Assembly: GCF_024298905.1 (NCBI RefSeq)
Contig: NZ_CP101154.1
Location: forward strand, 3,374,932-3,438,931
Reading direction: 5' to 3'
DNA: 64,000 bases
Source of the DNA: Natronomonas marina
GTDB taxonomy: Archaea > Halobacteriota > Halobacteria > Halobacteriales > Haloarculaceae
The notes beneath the pieces were generated by a model that was given only the letters and a program-made list of their open reading frames with translations, was not told where the DNA came from and did no database searches. The position numbers and the translations under genes were made by a program. Shown here in pieces: positions 53,092 through 61,090 of this stretch. The first letter of the stretch is position 1. The number at the start of each line of letters is the position of its first letter.

Positions 53092-54213
53092 TCAGACGTC
53101 GACGCCTGCCTCGCGCATCAGCTCGAGGGTCGGCTCGAGGTCCGACAGCTCCGTGAGGTCGACATCCGGAGGGTTCAGTTCGTCGATGGGCGGCAGCTCG
53201 CCGATGGGTTCGACCTCCGAGATGAGCGGGTACTCGAAGGTGGTCCGGGCGAAGTAGTCCTGGGCCTCCGCCGACAGCAGGTGCCGGACGAAGTTGGCGG
53301 CCATGTCATCGTCACTGGCGGTGTCGACGACGGCGGCGCCGGCGACGTTGAAGATGGTGCCCGCGTCGTTCTCGGTGAAGGTGGTCGACAGCGGCGCCCC
53401 CGACCGGGCGTCGAGGACGCGCTGGATGTAGTAGTGGTTGGTGAAGCCCGCCGAGAGGGTGCCGTCGGCGATGGCCTGACAGATCTGGAACTCGTCGGGG
53501 TACCGCTGGACGCCGGAGTCTACCATCCCCTCGAGCCACTGGCGGGTCGTCTCCTCGCCCTCCAGCAGGCGCATCGCGGTGACGAACGCCTGGAACGAGC
53601 CGTAGCCGGGCGCCCAGCCCATCTCGCCGTCGAAGCGGTCGGCGTCCGGGAACGCCATGACGTCGTCGGGGATGTCGCCTTCCGAGAACGCCTCCGTGTT
53701 GAACGGGATGGAACGGGCCCGTCCCGACGTCCCGGTCCAGCGGTTCTCGTCGTCGCGGAACTCCTCGCCGACGAGGCCCGCGACGTCGTCCGGCAGCGGC
53801 GTCGTCCGGCCGGCCTCCGCGAGGAGGCCCAGCGCCCCGGCATTGACCGAGTAGAACACGTCGGCCGGGCTGTTGTCGCCCTCGGTCTGGATCTGGCTGA
53901 CCATCTCGTTGGCCGACCCGTACTTGACGTCGAGCGTCAGGTCGGCGTACAGCGACTCGATGTAGCCGATGAGTTCGCCGACCAGCACCTCACCGCGGCC
54001 GGAGTAGACGGTGACGGTCCCCTCCAGTGGCGGCATCTCCTTCATCGAGGTGCCGCCGGGGGCGTCCCGGCCCTCGCGCCCGGAGCCGATCTGTCCGGGC
54101 GCGATGTCGTCGCCGTTGCCGTCCCCGTTGCCTCCCATGATGTTGCTACAGCCGGCGAGGCCGACGGCGCCGACCGAGGCCGTCGCCGCGAGGAACCGAC
54201 GACGGGAGCTCAA
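53092..54213 (-). CDS. Fe(III)-type ABC transporter substrate-binding lipoprotein
   Basis: A 373-residue protein starting at TTG 54213. SSRRRFLAATASVGAVGLAG and Cys form a twin-arginine lipobox. GTVTVYSGRGEVLVGELIGY, VKYGSANEMVSQIQTEGDNS, PADVFYSVNAGALGLLAEAG and FTNHYYIQRVLDARSG match the AfuA/FbpA family of ferric-ion-binding proteins. A perfect GGAGGTGA (54221-54228) stands 7 nt before TTG, which settles the start. The usual permease and ATPase genes do not follow; glycosyltransferase genes lie on both sides. Confidence 0.9.
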   Translation of the reverse strand: MSSRRRFLAATASVGAVGLAGCSNIMGGNGDGNGDDIAPGQIGSGREGRDAPGGTSMKEMPPLEGTVTVYSGRGEVLVGELIGYIESLYADLTLDVKYGSANEMVSQIQTEGDNSPADVFYSVNAGALGLLAEAGRTTPLPDDVAGLVGEEFRDDENRWTGTSGRARSIPFNTEAFSEGDIPDDVMAFPDADRFDGEMGWAPGYGSFQAFVTAMRLLEGEETTRQWLEGMVDSGVQRYPDEFQICQAIADGTLSAGFTNHYYIQRVLDARSGAPLSTTFTENDAGTIFNVAGAAVVDTASDDDMAANFVRHLLSAEAQDYFARTTFEYPLISEVEPIGELPPIDELNPPDVDLTELSDLEPTLELMREAGVDV

Positions 54214-55373
54214 TCCGCCGTCACCTCCGCTTCCGGGACGGCACGGTCGGCCGTCTCCAGTTCCTCGAGGCAGTCGAGCCACTCCAGCATCGTCTCGCCG
54301 ACCAGGTTGAGGAAGGCGCCGTTCTGGTAGGCCTCGAAGTCGCCCTCGGCGAGCTCCTCGCCCATCGCCTCGAAGACGCCGGCGTAGCTGTCGGCGTCGG
54401 CGCCGACGCCGTGGATCTCCTCCCAGACGTGCTCGTTCAACTCGAGGCCCGCGACCTCGTTGTGCAGGTCCGAGAACGTCGAGCGCGGCGCCTTGTTGTG
54501 CTCGCACAGCGGCGCACCGTTGTAGATGCGCTTGCCGAGCACGTCGCAGGCGCGCTTGAGGAACACGCCCGACCAGATATCGTCGAACCGGCCGACGTCC
54601 CACTCGTTGTCGTCCATCGGCAGCTGGTAGAACGCCGGGATTACCTCCCGCCGGAACGCGAGGTTCATCGAGCAGACGGTGAGGTAGTTGCCACGGGCGG
54701 CGACGAAGTCGCCCTCGAAGTCCGCCGCCGAGGTGCGGGTCTGGGCCTGGCCCTGCAGGTCGCCGTCCATCAGGATGCGGACCGCGTCGAGGTCGGGCAC
54801 GTTGGTCCACAGCCCCTGGGAGGCGACCACGTCGTCGACTGCGACGGGTTCGGTCTCGACGGTCTCGTCCATCGCGCTGTAGGGGTAGCCCCGCGGGTAG
54901 AGTCCGTGCTCGTCGGCGTTCTGGTACAGCACGTTCACCCACTGCTCGTCGGAGGCGACGGCCTCGATCTCGCCCTCGAAGGCGAGGTTCCGCAGGTGCC
55001 GCCCGAAGAAGTCGTACTCCTCGTGGGGCAGCGTGTCGTCGTCGATGAGGAAGCCGTACTCGTAGTCGCCGGCCCACAGGTACAGCAGGCCGAAACTCGT
55101 CTCGGCGTGGCTCGCCGCCGGGATGAGGTCGGCGTACTCGGAGAGACCGCGAGACTCGAACCAGGACTCCCGGCGCGGTCCGTCGAAGACCTCGCCGTCG
55201 ACGCCCAACTCGTCGAGCATCGCCTCCATCCCCTCGACATCGCAGAACTCCTCGGTCACCAAGAGGAACTGCAGTCGGTCGGTGTCGAACCCGTGAGCCC
55301 GCGCGTTCTCCACGTAGGCGCGGACGCACTCCGGTTCGCGGACCGTCGGCACGATAACACAGATGTCGGTCAT
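54210..55373 (-). CDS. GT75-like (reversibly glycosylated polypeptide) glycosyltransferase
   Basis: A 387-residue protein. MTDICVIVPTVREPECVRAY is the nucleotide-sugar-binding start; YEYGFLIDDDTLPHEEYDFF carries the DDD motif; GLWTNVPDLDAVRILMDGD and FKRAC/VLGKRIYNGAPLCEHN follow. The family is often named alpha-1,4-glucan-protein synthase. Substrate: a UDP- or GDP-sugar. The ATG at 55373 is preferred over TTG 55385 because the TATA-like CTTTTAGG inside the iron box gives a leaderless start there. It is the first gene of the three-gene operon. Confidence 0.88.
   Translation of the reverse strand: MTDICVIVPTVREPECVRAYVENARAHGFDTDRLQFLLVTEEFCDVEGMEAMLDELGVDGEVFDGPRRESWFESRGLSEYADLIPAASHAETSFGLLYLWAGDYEYGFLIDDDTLPHEEYDFFGRHLRNLAFEGEIEAVASDEQWVNVLYQNADEHGLYPRGYPYSAMDETVETEPVAVDDVVASQGLWTNVPDLDAVRILMDGDLQGQAQTRTSAADFEGDFVAARGNYLTVCSMNLAFRREVIPAFYQLPMDDNEWDVGRFDDIWSGVFLKRACDVLGKRIYNGAPLCEHNKAPRSTFSDLHNEVAGLELNEHVWEEIHGVGADADSYAGVFEAMGEELAEGDFEAYQNGAFLNLVGETMLEWLDCLEELETADRAVPEAEVTAD
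54221..54228 (-). promoter_or_regulatory. Full-length ribosome-binding site for the TTG start
   Basis: On the minus strand GGAGGTGA, fully complementary to the 16S rRNA end, lies 7 nt before TTG 54213. It sits in the last codons of the GT75-like gene and indicates strong internal initiation. Confidence 0.75.
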
Positions 55374-55387
55374 CTCGCTCGCCAATA

Positions 55388-55405
55388 TTTTAGGGAGACC
55401 TAAAA
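55388..55405. promoter_or_regulatory. DtxR/Idr-type iron box
   Basis: TTTTAGGGAGACCTAAAA: 7-bp perfect arms around GAGA, the same plan as the box at 44618. It overlaps the TATA position for the 55373 start, so binding of an iron-loaded repressor would block the operon containing the Fe(III)-binding protein. Confidence 0.8.
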
Positions 55406-55438
55406 GCCTGCCGGAACGCGTTCGATGCCCCTCTCGCC

Positions 55439-56368
55439 TCAGAGCCGGGTCGCACCGAAGACCGCGATACCGATGGAGACCGCCCCCACGACCACGACGA
55501 CGACCATCGGGTCCATCCCGAAGAACTGCTGGTCCGAGGCCGGGGCGGGCGTCGGCGTCGCGGTCGCCGTCGGCGTCCCGTTCTGCGATTCGGCCGTCGG
55601 TGTCGCGGTCGCCGTCTGGTCGTCCGGCGCCGACGTGGGGGTGGCGGTGGGGTTGTCGACCGTCGGCGGCTCGAGGGTCGGGGTGGCCGTCGGGGTCGGC
55701 GTCGGGGTGGCCGTCGGGGTCGGCGTCGGGGTGGCCGTCGGGGTCGGCGTCGCCTCGGATGGCGGCGGTCCGAGTTGCTCGCGGGCGGCCGACTCGCTGT
55801 CGCAGCCCTCACAGACGGCGAAGTAGTGGGAGGTCGCCTCCAGCGTTATCGTCTCGTTGGAGCCGAACGCCGTCCCCTCGACGACGAGGTCGGCCTGGTA
55901 CCACCCGGCGTTGCCGGGGTTGCCGGCACAGCCGTCGAGGGTCAACTGGAGCACCTCGCCGACCTTGTAGTCGTTGCCGGAACTGGAGATGTCGAAGTCG
56001 GCGGTCCCGCCGCTGAAGGAGGCCCCGTACTCCTCGAACTCCTGTTGGCTCCCGTCGGAAGCGGTGGCCGAGAGGGTGTACGGCTGGCTGAAGAAGCCCC
56101 CGCTACAGCCGGTCACGTTGCCCGACGAGAGCGTGAACGTGACGCCCGTCGGGTTCTCGAACCCCGACCGGCTCTCGCCGAAGTTGTCCGTCAGTTCCGA
56201 CTCGAAGGTGTAGCTCACTTCGCTGGCGCCCGGCGAGGGGTTGTCCGGGCTGACGGTGAAGTCCGTGCTGTCGTCGCCGTGACTCGCCACGACGGCGCCG
56301 GGAGCGAACCCCGAAACCGCCACGACGACCGCGACGAAGGCGAGAACGGTTCGCGTGCGTCGAGTCAT
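55439..56368 (-). CDS. Secreted, membrane-anchored protein with Thr/Pro linker
   Basis: A 309-residue protein. A signal peptide (residues 1-28, ending VVASHG) leads a beta-rich domain of about 170 residues with VTGCSGGFF and DGCAGNPGNAGWYQADLV. Then comes YFAVCEGCDSESAAREQLG followed by PPP, which is shared with the protein at 62796-63941. A linker of TPTPTAT repeats (about 90 residues) reaches a single C-terminal membrane helix PMVVVVVVGAVSIGIAVFG. The linker is likely O-glycosylated. No PGF motif is seen, so anchoring is by the helix itself. Confidence 0.85.
   Translation of the reverse strand: MTRRTRTVLAFVAVVVAVSGFAPGAVVASHGDDSTDFTVSPDNPSPGASEVSYTFESELTDNFGESRSGFENPTGVTFTLSSGNVTGCSGGFFSQPYTLSATASDGSQQEFEEYGASFSGGTADFDISSSGNDYKVGEVLQLTLDGCAGNPGNAGWYQADLVVEGTAFGSNETITLEATSHYFAVCEGCDSESAAREQLGPPPSEATPTPTATPTPTPTATPTPTPTATPTLEPPTVDNPTATPTSAPDDQTATATPTAESQNGTPTATATPTPAPASDQQFFGMDPMVVVVVVGAVSIGIAVFGATRL
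55681..55752. repeat. Three perfect 24-nt tandem repeats
   Basis: Identical 24-nt units at 55681-55704, 55705-55728 and 55729-55752, each coding eight residues (ATPTPTPT type) of the linker. In-frame copy-number change would vary the linker length. Confidence 0.85.
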
Positions 56369-56444
56369 TACGCTATCACTACAGAGGAGGGTGATAAAAA
56401 CTTTCGACGGACACGTTGATGGACTCGCCGGGCGAAGCGCCGCC

Positions 56445-57401
56445 ATGCGCGCTCGCATCCGCTCGTGGTTCCTCGCGCCGACCGGACGGCTCCGGGCGCC
56501 GTGGCGCCTGCTCGCCGTCGGCGTCGCCTTCTTCCTCGTCAACCTCCTCGTCGTGGGGCTGGCGCTTTCGGCCGGCTACCCCGTCGATCCGACGACCGCG
56601 ACCGGGGCCGGTCTCGCGGCCGCACTCGGTGTCCTCGTCGCCAACGGCGCAGCCGTGACCGCCGTCGTCGTCCTCGCGGCCCGCCGCCTCGACCGGCGCG
56701 TCCTCGGCGACATCGGCTGCCGAATCGACGACTGGTGGTGGGCCGACCTCGCCGCCGGCGGCGCCGTCGGCGTGGGTCTCGTCGGCGGCGGCTACGCGGT
56801 CGGTCTCGCAATCGGCGTCTACCGGGTCACCGTCGCGCCGGCGGCTCCCTCGGCCTACTCGCTTCTCGTCTGGCTCGCTATCGTGGCCGCCGCGATGGTC
56901 GCCGTCGGCGTCTACGAGGAACTGCTGTTGCGCGGCTACGTCCTGACGAACCTCGCGGAGGGGCTCACGGCGTTTCTCGACGGCCGCCGGTCGGTCGTCG
57001 GCGCGCTCGCACTCTCCAGTGTCGGCTTCGGTTTTCTCCACGGGCTCAATCCCTCGGCGAGTCGGCTCTCGCTTGCGACCATCACGCTCGCGGGGCTCAT
57101 GCTCGGTCTCGGCTACGTCTACACCGGGTCGCTGGCCCTCCCCGTCGGCGTCCACGTCACCTGGAACCTCACCCACGTCCTGCTCGGACTGCCGGTCAGC
57201 GGCCTCGTCGTCCCCGTTCGGCTCGTCGAGACGACGGTCTCTGGCGACCCGCTGGTCCACGGCGGCGCCTTCGGACCGGAGGGTGGCCTGCTCGGGCTGG
57301 GAACGACGCTCCTCGGCTGTCTCGTGGTCGTCGGCTACGCCCGGCTCACGGGACGAGGGTTCCAAGAAGAGATCGCGGTGCCCGCGCTCGGTGACGGTTA
57401 G
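56445..57401 (+). CDS. CPBP-family (CAAX-like) intramembrane metalloprotease
   Basis: A 318-residue protein with about eight membrane segments. The motifs are in order: VGVYEELLLRGYVLTNL (EExxxR), VGFGFLHGLNPSAS (FxxxH) and VHVTWNLTHVLLG (HxxxN), the intramembrane active site. Such proteases mature peptides or protect against bacteriocin-like toxins. The ATG at 56445 is chosen as the first with membrane-proximal basic residues (MRARIRSWF). It converges with livF with a 4-nt overlap. Confidence 0.88.
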   Translation: MRARIRSWFLAPTGRLRAPWRLLAVGVAFFLVNLLVVGLALSAGYPVDPTTATGAGLAAALGVLVANGAAVTAVVVLAARRLDRRVLGDIGCRIDDWWWADLAAGGAVGVGLVGGGYAVGLAIGVYRVTVAPAAPSAYSLLVWLAIVAAAMVAVGVYEELLLRGYVLTNLAEGLTAFLDGRRSVVGALALSSVGFGFLHGLNPSASRLSLATITLAGLMLGLGYVYTGSLALPVGVHVTWNLTHVLLGLPVSGLVVPVRLVETTVSGDPLVHGGAFGPEGGLLGLGTTLLGCLVVVGYARLTGRGFQEEIAVPALGDG

Positions 57402-58165
57402 CCGCCGAGATAGGACTCGCGGATGTAGTCGTCGCCCTTCAGTTCCTCGGGCGTGCCCTCCCGGACCGCCTCGCCGTTCTCCAGCAGGTAGATGCGGTCG
57501 GCGTGCTCCAGGGCGAACGTGACGTTCTGCTCGGTCAGCAGGATCGTCACGCCGCGGTCGACGATCGGATCGAGCGCCTCGGCGATATCCTTCAGGATGA
57601 CCGGTGCCAGTCCCAGCGTCGGCTCGTCGAGGACGAGCAGGTCGGGGTCGCCCATCAGCGCCCGCCCGATGGCGAGCATCTGCTGTTCGCCGCCCGACAT
57701 CGAGCGGGCGTTCTGCTCGCGGCGCTCGTCGAGCCGCGGGAACAGGTCGTAGACGAACTCCTTGCGCTCCTCGATGACGTCGTCGTCGAGCAGGTAGCCG
57801 CCGAGCTCGAGGTTGTTCTCGACGTCCATGTAACCGAACAGGTCCCGCTCTTCGGTACAGTGGATCATCCCCTGCTCGACGAGGCCGGTCTGGCCGACGT
57901 CCGAAACCTCCTGTCCCCGGTAGCGGACGCTCCCGTCGTAGTCCAGAAAGCCCGACGCCGTGTTGCAGAAGGTCGTCTTGCCCGCGCCGTTCGGCCCGAT
58001 GAGCGAGACGATCTCCCCCTCCGTGACGGTTATGTCCAGCCCGCGGAGCGCGGTCACCTTGCCGTAGGAGACCGCGAGGTCGCTCGATTCGAGCACCACC
58101 TCGCTGCTGGTCGTGGTGTCGGTCTTCGACTCGAACTGGAACTCGTCTTCGGCGTCCGTGCTCAT
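57398..58165 (-). CDS. livF: Branched-chain-amino-acid-type ABC transporter ATPase LivF
   Basis: A 255-residue ATPase, last gene of the operon. Walker A GPNGAGKTT, Q-loop in VEQGMIHCTEERDLFGYM, intact signature MSGGEQQM, Walker B LLVLDEPTLGLAPV and switch TEQNVTFAL are all in place. The N-terminal 25 residues are an acidic extension. The start overlaps the livG stop (ATGA). Confidence 0.92.
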   Translation of the reverse strand: MSTDAEDEFQFESKTDTTTSSEVVLESSDLAVSYGKVTALRGLDITVTEGEIVSLIGPNGAGKTTFCNTASGFLDYDGSVRYRGQEVSDVGQTGLVEQGMIHCTEERDLFGYMDVENNLELGGYLLDDDVIEERKEFVYDLFPRLDERREQNARSMSGGEQQMLAIGRALMGDPDLLVLDEPTLGLAPVILKDIAEALDPIVDRGVTILLTEQNVTFALEHADRIYLLENGEAVREGTPEELKGDDYIRESYLGG

Positions 58166-58953
58166 ATCTCGTCACCTCCGAGGTAAGCCTCCTGAACTTT
58201 GGGGTCGTTCTTGATCTCGTCGGGCGACCCCTCGGCTATCTTCGAACCGAACTGGATGACGAACGCGCGGTCGATGAGGTTCAACAGGCCACGCATGTTG
58301 TGGTCGACGACGATAAGCGTCATGCCGTGGTCCCGCAGCGACAGCATCACGTCGGTCAGTTCCTGGACCTCGTCGGCCGAGAGCCCGGCGAACGGCTCGT
58401 CGACGAGCATCACGTCGGGCTGGGTCGCAATGGCGCGAGCCAACTCCAGCTTCAGCATACCGGCGTGGGGCAGTTCCGAGGGCGTCTGGTCCATCACGTC
58501 GCCGAGACCGACCCGGCGACATATCTCGCGGGCCAGCCGCTCGGTCTCGCCGCCCATCCCCGACAGCGTGAACAGTTCGTCGGGCGCCAGCGCCAGTTCG
58601 ATGTTCTTGACCACGGCGCGGTCCTCCAGCGGGGCGAACTCCTGGAACGTCCGGGACATCCCCTTCTTGACCATGTCGTGGGCCGGGATGCCGGTCACGT
58701 CCTCGCCCTTGAAGTAGACGCTCCCGCCGGTCGGCGGGTACGTCCCGGTGACGCAGTTGAACGTCGTCGACTTCCCGGCGCCGTTCGGCCCGATGAAGCC
58801 GAGGATCTCCTGTTCCTGGACGGCAAACGAGAGGTCGTCGACCGCGACGAGCCCCCCGAACTCCTTGCGGAGGTCCCGTGCGACCAGGATGCCGTCGTTC
58901 GGTCCGTAGGTCTCCTCCTCGACGTCCGCAGCGCGCTCGGGTTCGGAGCTCAT
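58162..58953 (-). CDS. livG: Branched-chain-amino-acid-type ABC transporter ATPase LivG
   Basis: A 263-residue ATPase. Walker A GPNGAGKST and Walker B VMLVDEPFAGLSADEV are normal, and switch histidine in VVDHNMRGLL. The signature region reads SELPHAGMLKLELARAI: the canonical LSGGQ/LPYGxQ glycine is replaced by alanine. This may be a subgroup trait. It pairs with LivF, whose signature is canonical. Overlaps livM (ATGA). Confidence 0.92.
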   Translation of the reverse strand: MSSEPERAADVEEETYGPNDGILVARDLRKEFGGLVAVDDLSFAVQEQEILGFIGPNGAGKSTTFNCVTGTYPPTGGSVYFKGEDVTGIPAHDMVKKGMSRTFQEFAPLEDRAVVKNIELALAPDELFTLSGMGGETERLAREICRRVGLGDVMDQTPSELPHAGMLKLELARAIATQPDVMLVDEPFAGLSADEVQELTDVMLSLRDHGMTLIVVDHNMRGLLNLIDRAFVIQFGSKIAEGSPDEIKNDPKVQEAYLGGDEI

Positions 58954-60161
58954 CGGTTATCACGCCCCAGGATGTCCTCGATCTCCTCACGATACTTCGC
59001 CAGCGTGCTCTCGGAGGCCGAGCGGCCGGTCTGACCCCGCGGCTCCTCGCCGCGACGGCGCGCCATGTACCGCTTGCCGGCGTCGGCCAGTTCCGGAACC
59101 ACGCCGCGTGGCAGGAAGACCAGCACGAGCATCCCCAGCAGGAACGTCGGGAGCGGCGACAGCGACGGGACGAAGGTGCTGGTGGTCAGCCTGGCGAAGA
59201 AGACCAGCATCGCACCGACCACGCTCCCGACGATGGTGCCCATGCCGCCGATGATGGCGACGACGATGACGTTGATGCTGAGGTCGATGCGCCCCGCTCC
59301 GAAGACGCTCTCGGTGTTGGGATACGACGACGGCCCGGCGTGCATCCACACGGCGGCGGCGAAGCCGCCGACGGCCGCCGAGAGGACGAACGCGAATATC
59401 TTGAACTTCGCGGGATTCAGCCCGACCGACCGGACGGCGTCTTCGTCTTCCCGGATGGCGGTGAAGACGCTGCCCGCAGCCGAACGGGTCACGGCGTACG
59501 TGACCGCGAGGACGACGAGCAGCGCGACGAACGAGAGGTAGTATCTGCCCAGCGCCTCCGTCCAGGCCGCCTGGGCCGTGATGATGGCGTCGGATCCGAG
59601 CCCGACTATCTGTGGGGGACGCTCGACCAGACCGCTGGTCCCACCGAAGCCGTCGGGAGCGAGGTACGGGAAGCCACCGCTGAACAGGATGAAACTCTGG
59701 TACAGCAGCAACGGCGCGATGAGCGTCACCAAAGAGAGGTACGGCCCGTCGAGCCGGAGGGCTGGCACGCCGATAAGCACGCCGCCGATGGCGGCGACGA
59801 GCGTCGCCACGAGGATGCCGAAGAGCACGTTCAGGATGGTGATTTCGAAGACGCTGTGCTGGGTCGTGACGACGGCCGTCCCGTAGCCGCCCAGCGCGAA
59901 GAAGAACGCGTGCCCGAAGCTGAGCTGACCGGTGTAACCCGAGACGACGTCCCAGCTGATGGCGAACATCATCAGATAGAGGACGTACGTGAAATCCAGC
60001 AGTTCGCTCGGCTGCAGTATCGTCGGCAACAGCCCCAGGAGGACGATCCCGTAGATGCCGAGCCGGTGGCGCAACGAGACGTCCTGGAACATGAGCTTCT
60101 CCTTGACCGCCTCCCGGCGGCGCTTGTCGACGTCACCTTCGAGTGGCGTTTCGGTAGCCAT
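58950..60161 (-). CDS. livM: Branched-chain-amino-acid-type ABC transporter permease LivM
   Basis: A 403-residue membrane protein with about ten helices. ISWDVVSGYTGQLSFGHAFF is the LivM signature near residue 80, and AIREDEDAVRSVGLNPAKFK the cytoplasmic coupling loop. A C-terminal cytosolic tail of about 45 residues (RRRGEEPRGQTGRSAS) is present. Its first codon overlaps the last of livH by 1 nt. Confidence 0.92.
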   Translation of the reverse strand: MATETPLEGDVDKRRREAVKEKLMFQDVSLRHRLGIYGIVLLGLLPTILQPSELLDFTYVLYLMMFAISWDVVSGYTGQLSFGHAFFFALGGYGTAVVTTQHSVFEITILNVLFGILVATLVAAIGGVLIGVPALRLDGPYLSLVTLIAPLLLYQSFILFSGGFPYLAPDGFGGTSGLVERPPQIVGLGSDAIITAQAAWTEALGRYYLSFVALLVVLAVTYAVTRSAAGSVFTAIREDEDAVRSVGLNPAKFKIFAFVLSAAVGGFAAAVWMHAGPSSYPNTESVFGAGRIDLSINVIVVAIIGGMGTIVGSVVGAMLVFFARLTTSTFVPSLSPLPTFLLGMLVLVFLPRGVVPELADAGKRYMARRRGEEPRGQTGRSASESTLAKYREEIEDILGRDNR

Positions 60162-61090
60162 TATTCTGCAGCCTCCCGTCCGAACAGTCCCTCGGGCTTG
60201 ACGAGCAGGAACACCAGCAGCAACGCGAGCGAGGAGACCCCCGCGAGCCGCGAGCCGTTCGGGACGAAGTTAATCGTGAATATCTCGAAGAAGCCGATGA
60301 TGTAGGCGCCGACGACGCTCCCCTTGATCGAGCCGAGACCGCCGAGGATGACGATGGCAAAGGAGAGGATGAGCGGCGCCGGCGGCTGGATGGACATCAG
60401 CCAGCTCCCGTTACCGAGCGAGCCGGCCAGGAGCACCCCGGCGTAGCCGGCGAAGGCACCGGCGAGCGTCCAGGTGATGAGGTTGATCTTCTCGGCGTCG
60501 ATGCCGACCAGCGCGGCGCCCTTGTCGCTCATGCTGACCGCGAGGATGGCGCGGCCGGTCCGCGTGTAGTTGACGAAGTAAAACAGCAGCCCGATGAACA
60601 GCCAGGAGGTGACGAAGATGAAGACGTCGTTCAGCAGGCTACCGCCGAGACCGAACGCGGGGTCCCTGATGACCGGACTAACCGGGATCGACAGCGGGTT
60701 GTCGATGCCGATGAAGGTGAAGATACCGCTGTTGATGATGATGCGGATCGAGTAGATGAGGAAAAAACCGATGACGAAGGTGAGTATCAGGACGGTCACC
60801 GGCCGCTTTCGGACGTACCGGATGATGCCCAGGTACGTGACGGCGGCGGTGGCAGCCCCGGCGGCCGCCCCGACGACGAGCCCGACCCACACCGGGAGCG
60901 CGACCAGCCCGGAGCTGTTGGTCACGAGGTAGGCGGCGAAGGCACCGACAGTGATGAACGCGCCGTGGGCGAAGTTCAGGATGCCACCGACGCCGAAGAT
61001 GAGCGTGAATCCGATGGCGATGATGGCGTACAGCGCGCTGATGAACGTCGCCGACAGCACGGCCTGGCCGATGGCACCGAGCGTGACCAT
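60161..61090 (-). CDS. livH: Branched-chain-amino-acid-type ABC transporter permease LivH
   Basis: A 309-residue membrane protein with eight helices. GFTLIFGVGGILNFAHGAFI is the LivH N-terminal signature, and SMSDKGAALVGIDAEKINL the coupling loop. It starts 1 nt inside the stop of the binding-protein gene (TGATG), so translation is coupled. Confidence 0.93.
   Translation of the reverse strand: MVTLGAIGQAVLSATFISALYAIIAIGFTLIFGVGGILNFAHGAFITVGAFAAYLVTNSSGLVALPVWVGLVVGAAAGAATAAVTYLGIIRYVRKRPVTVLILTFVIGFFLIYSIRIIINSGIFTFIGIDNPLSIPVSPVIRDPAFGLGGSLLNDVFIFVTSWLFIGLLFYFVNYTRTGRAILAVSMSDKGAALVGIDAEKINLITWTLAGAFAGYAGVLLAGSLGNGSWLMSIQPPAPLILSFAIVILGGLGSIKGSVVGAYIIGFFEIFTINFVPNGSRLAGVSSLALLLVFLLVKPEGLFGREAAE

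Noticed and set aside
55681-55752. Regular repeats as a CRISPR array
   Set aside because: Units are 24 nt, directly adjacent with no spacers, and lie in frame inside a Thr/Pro linker.
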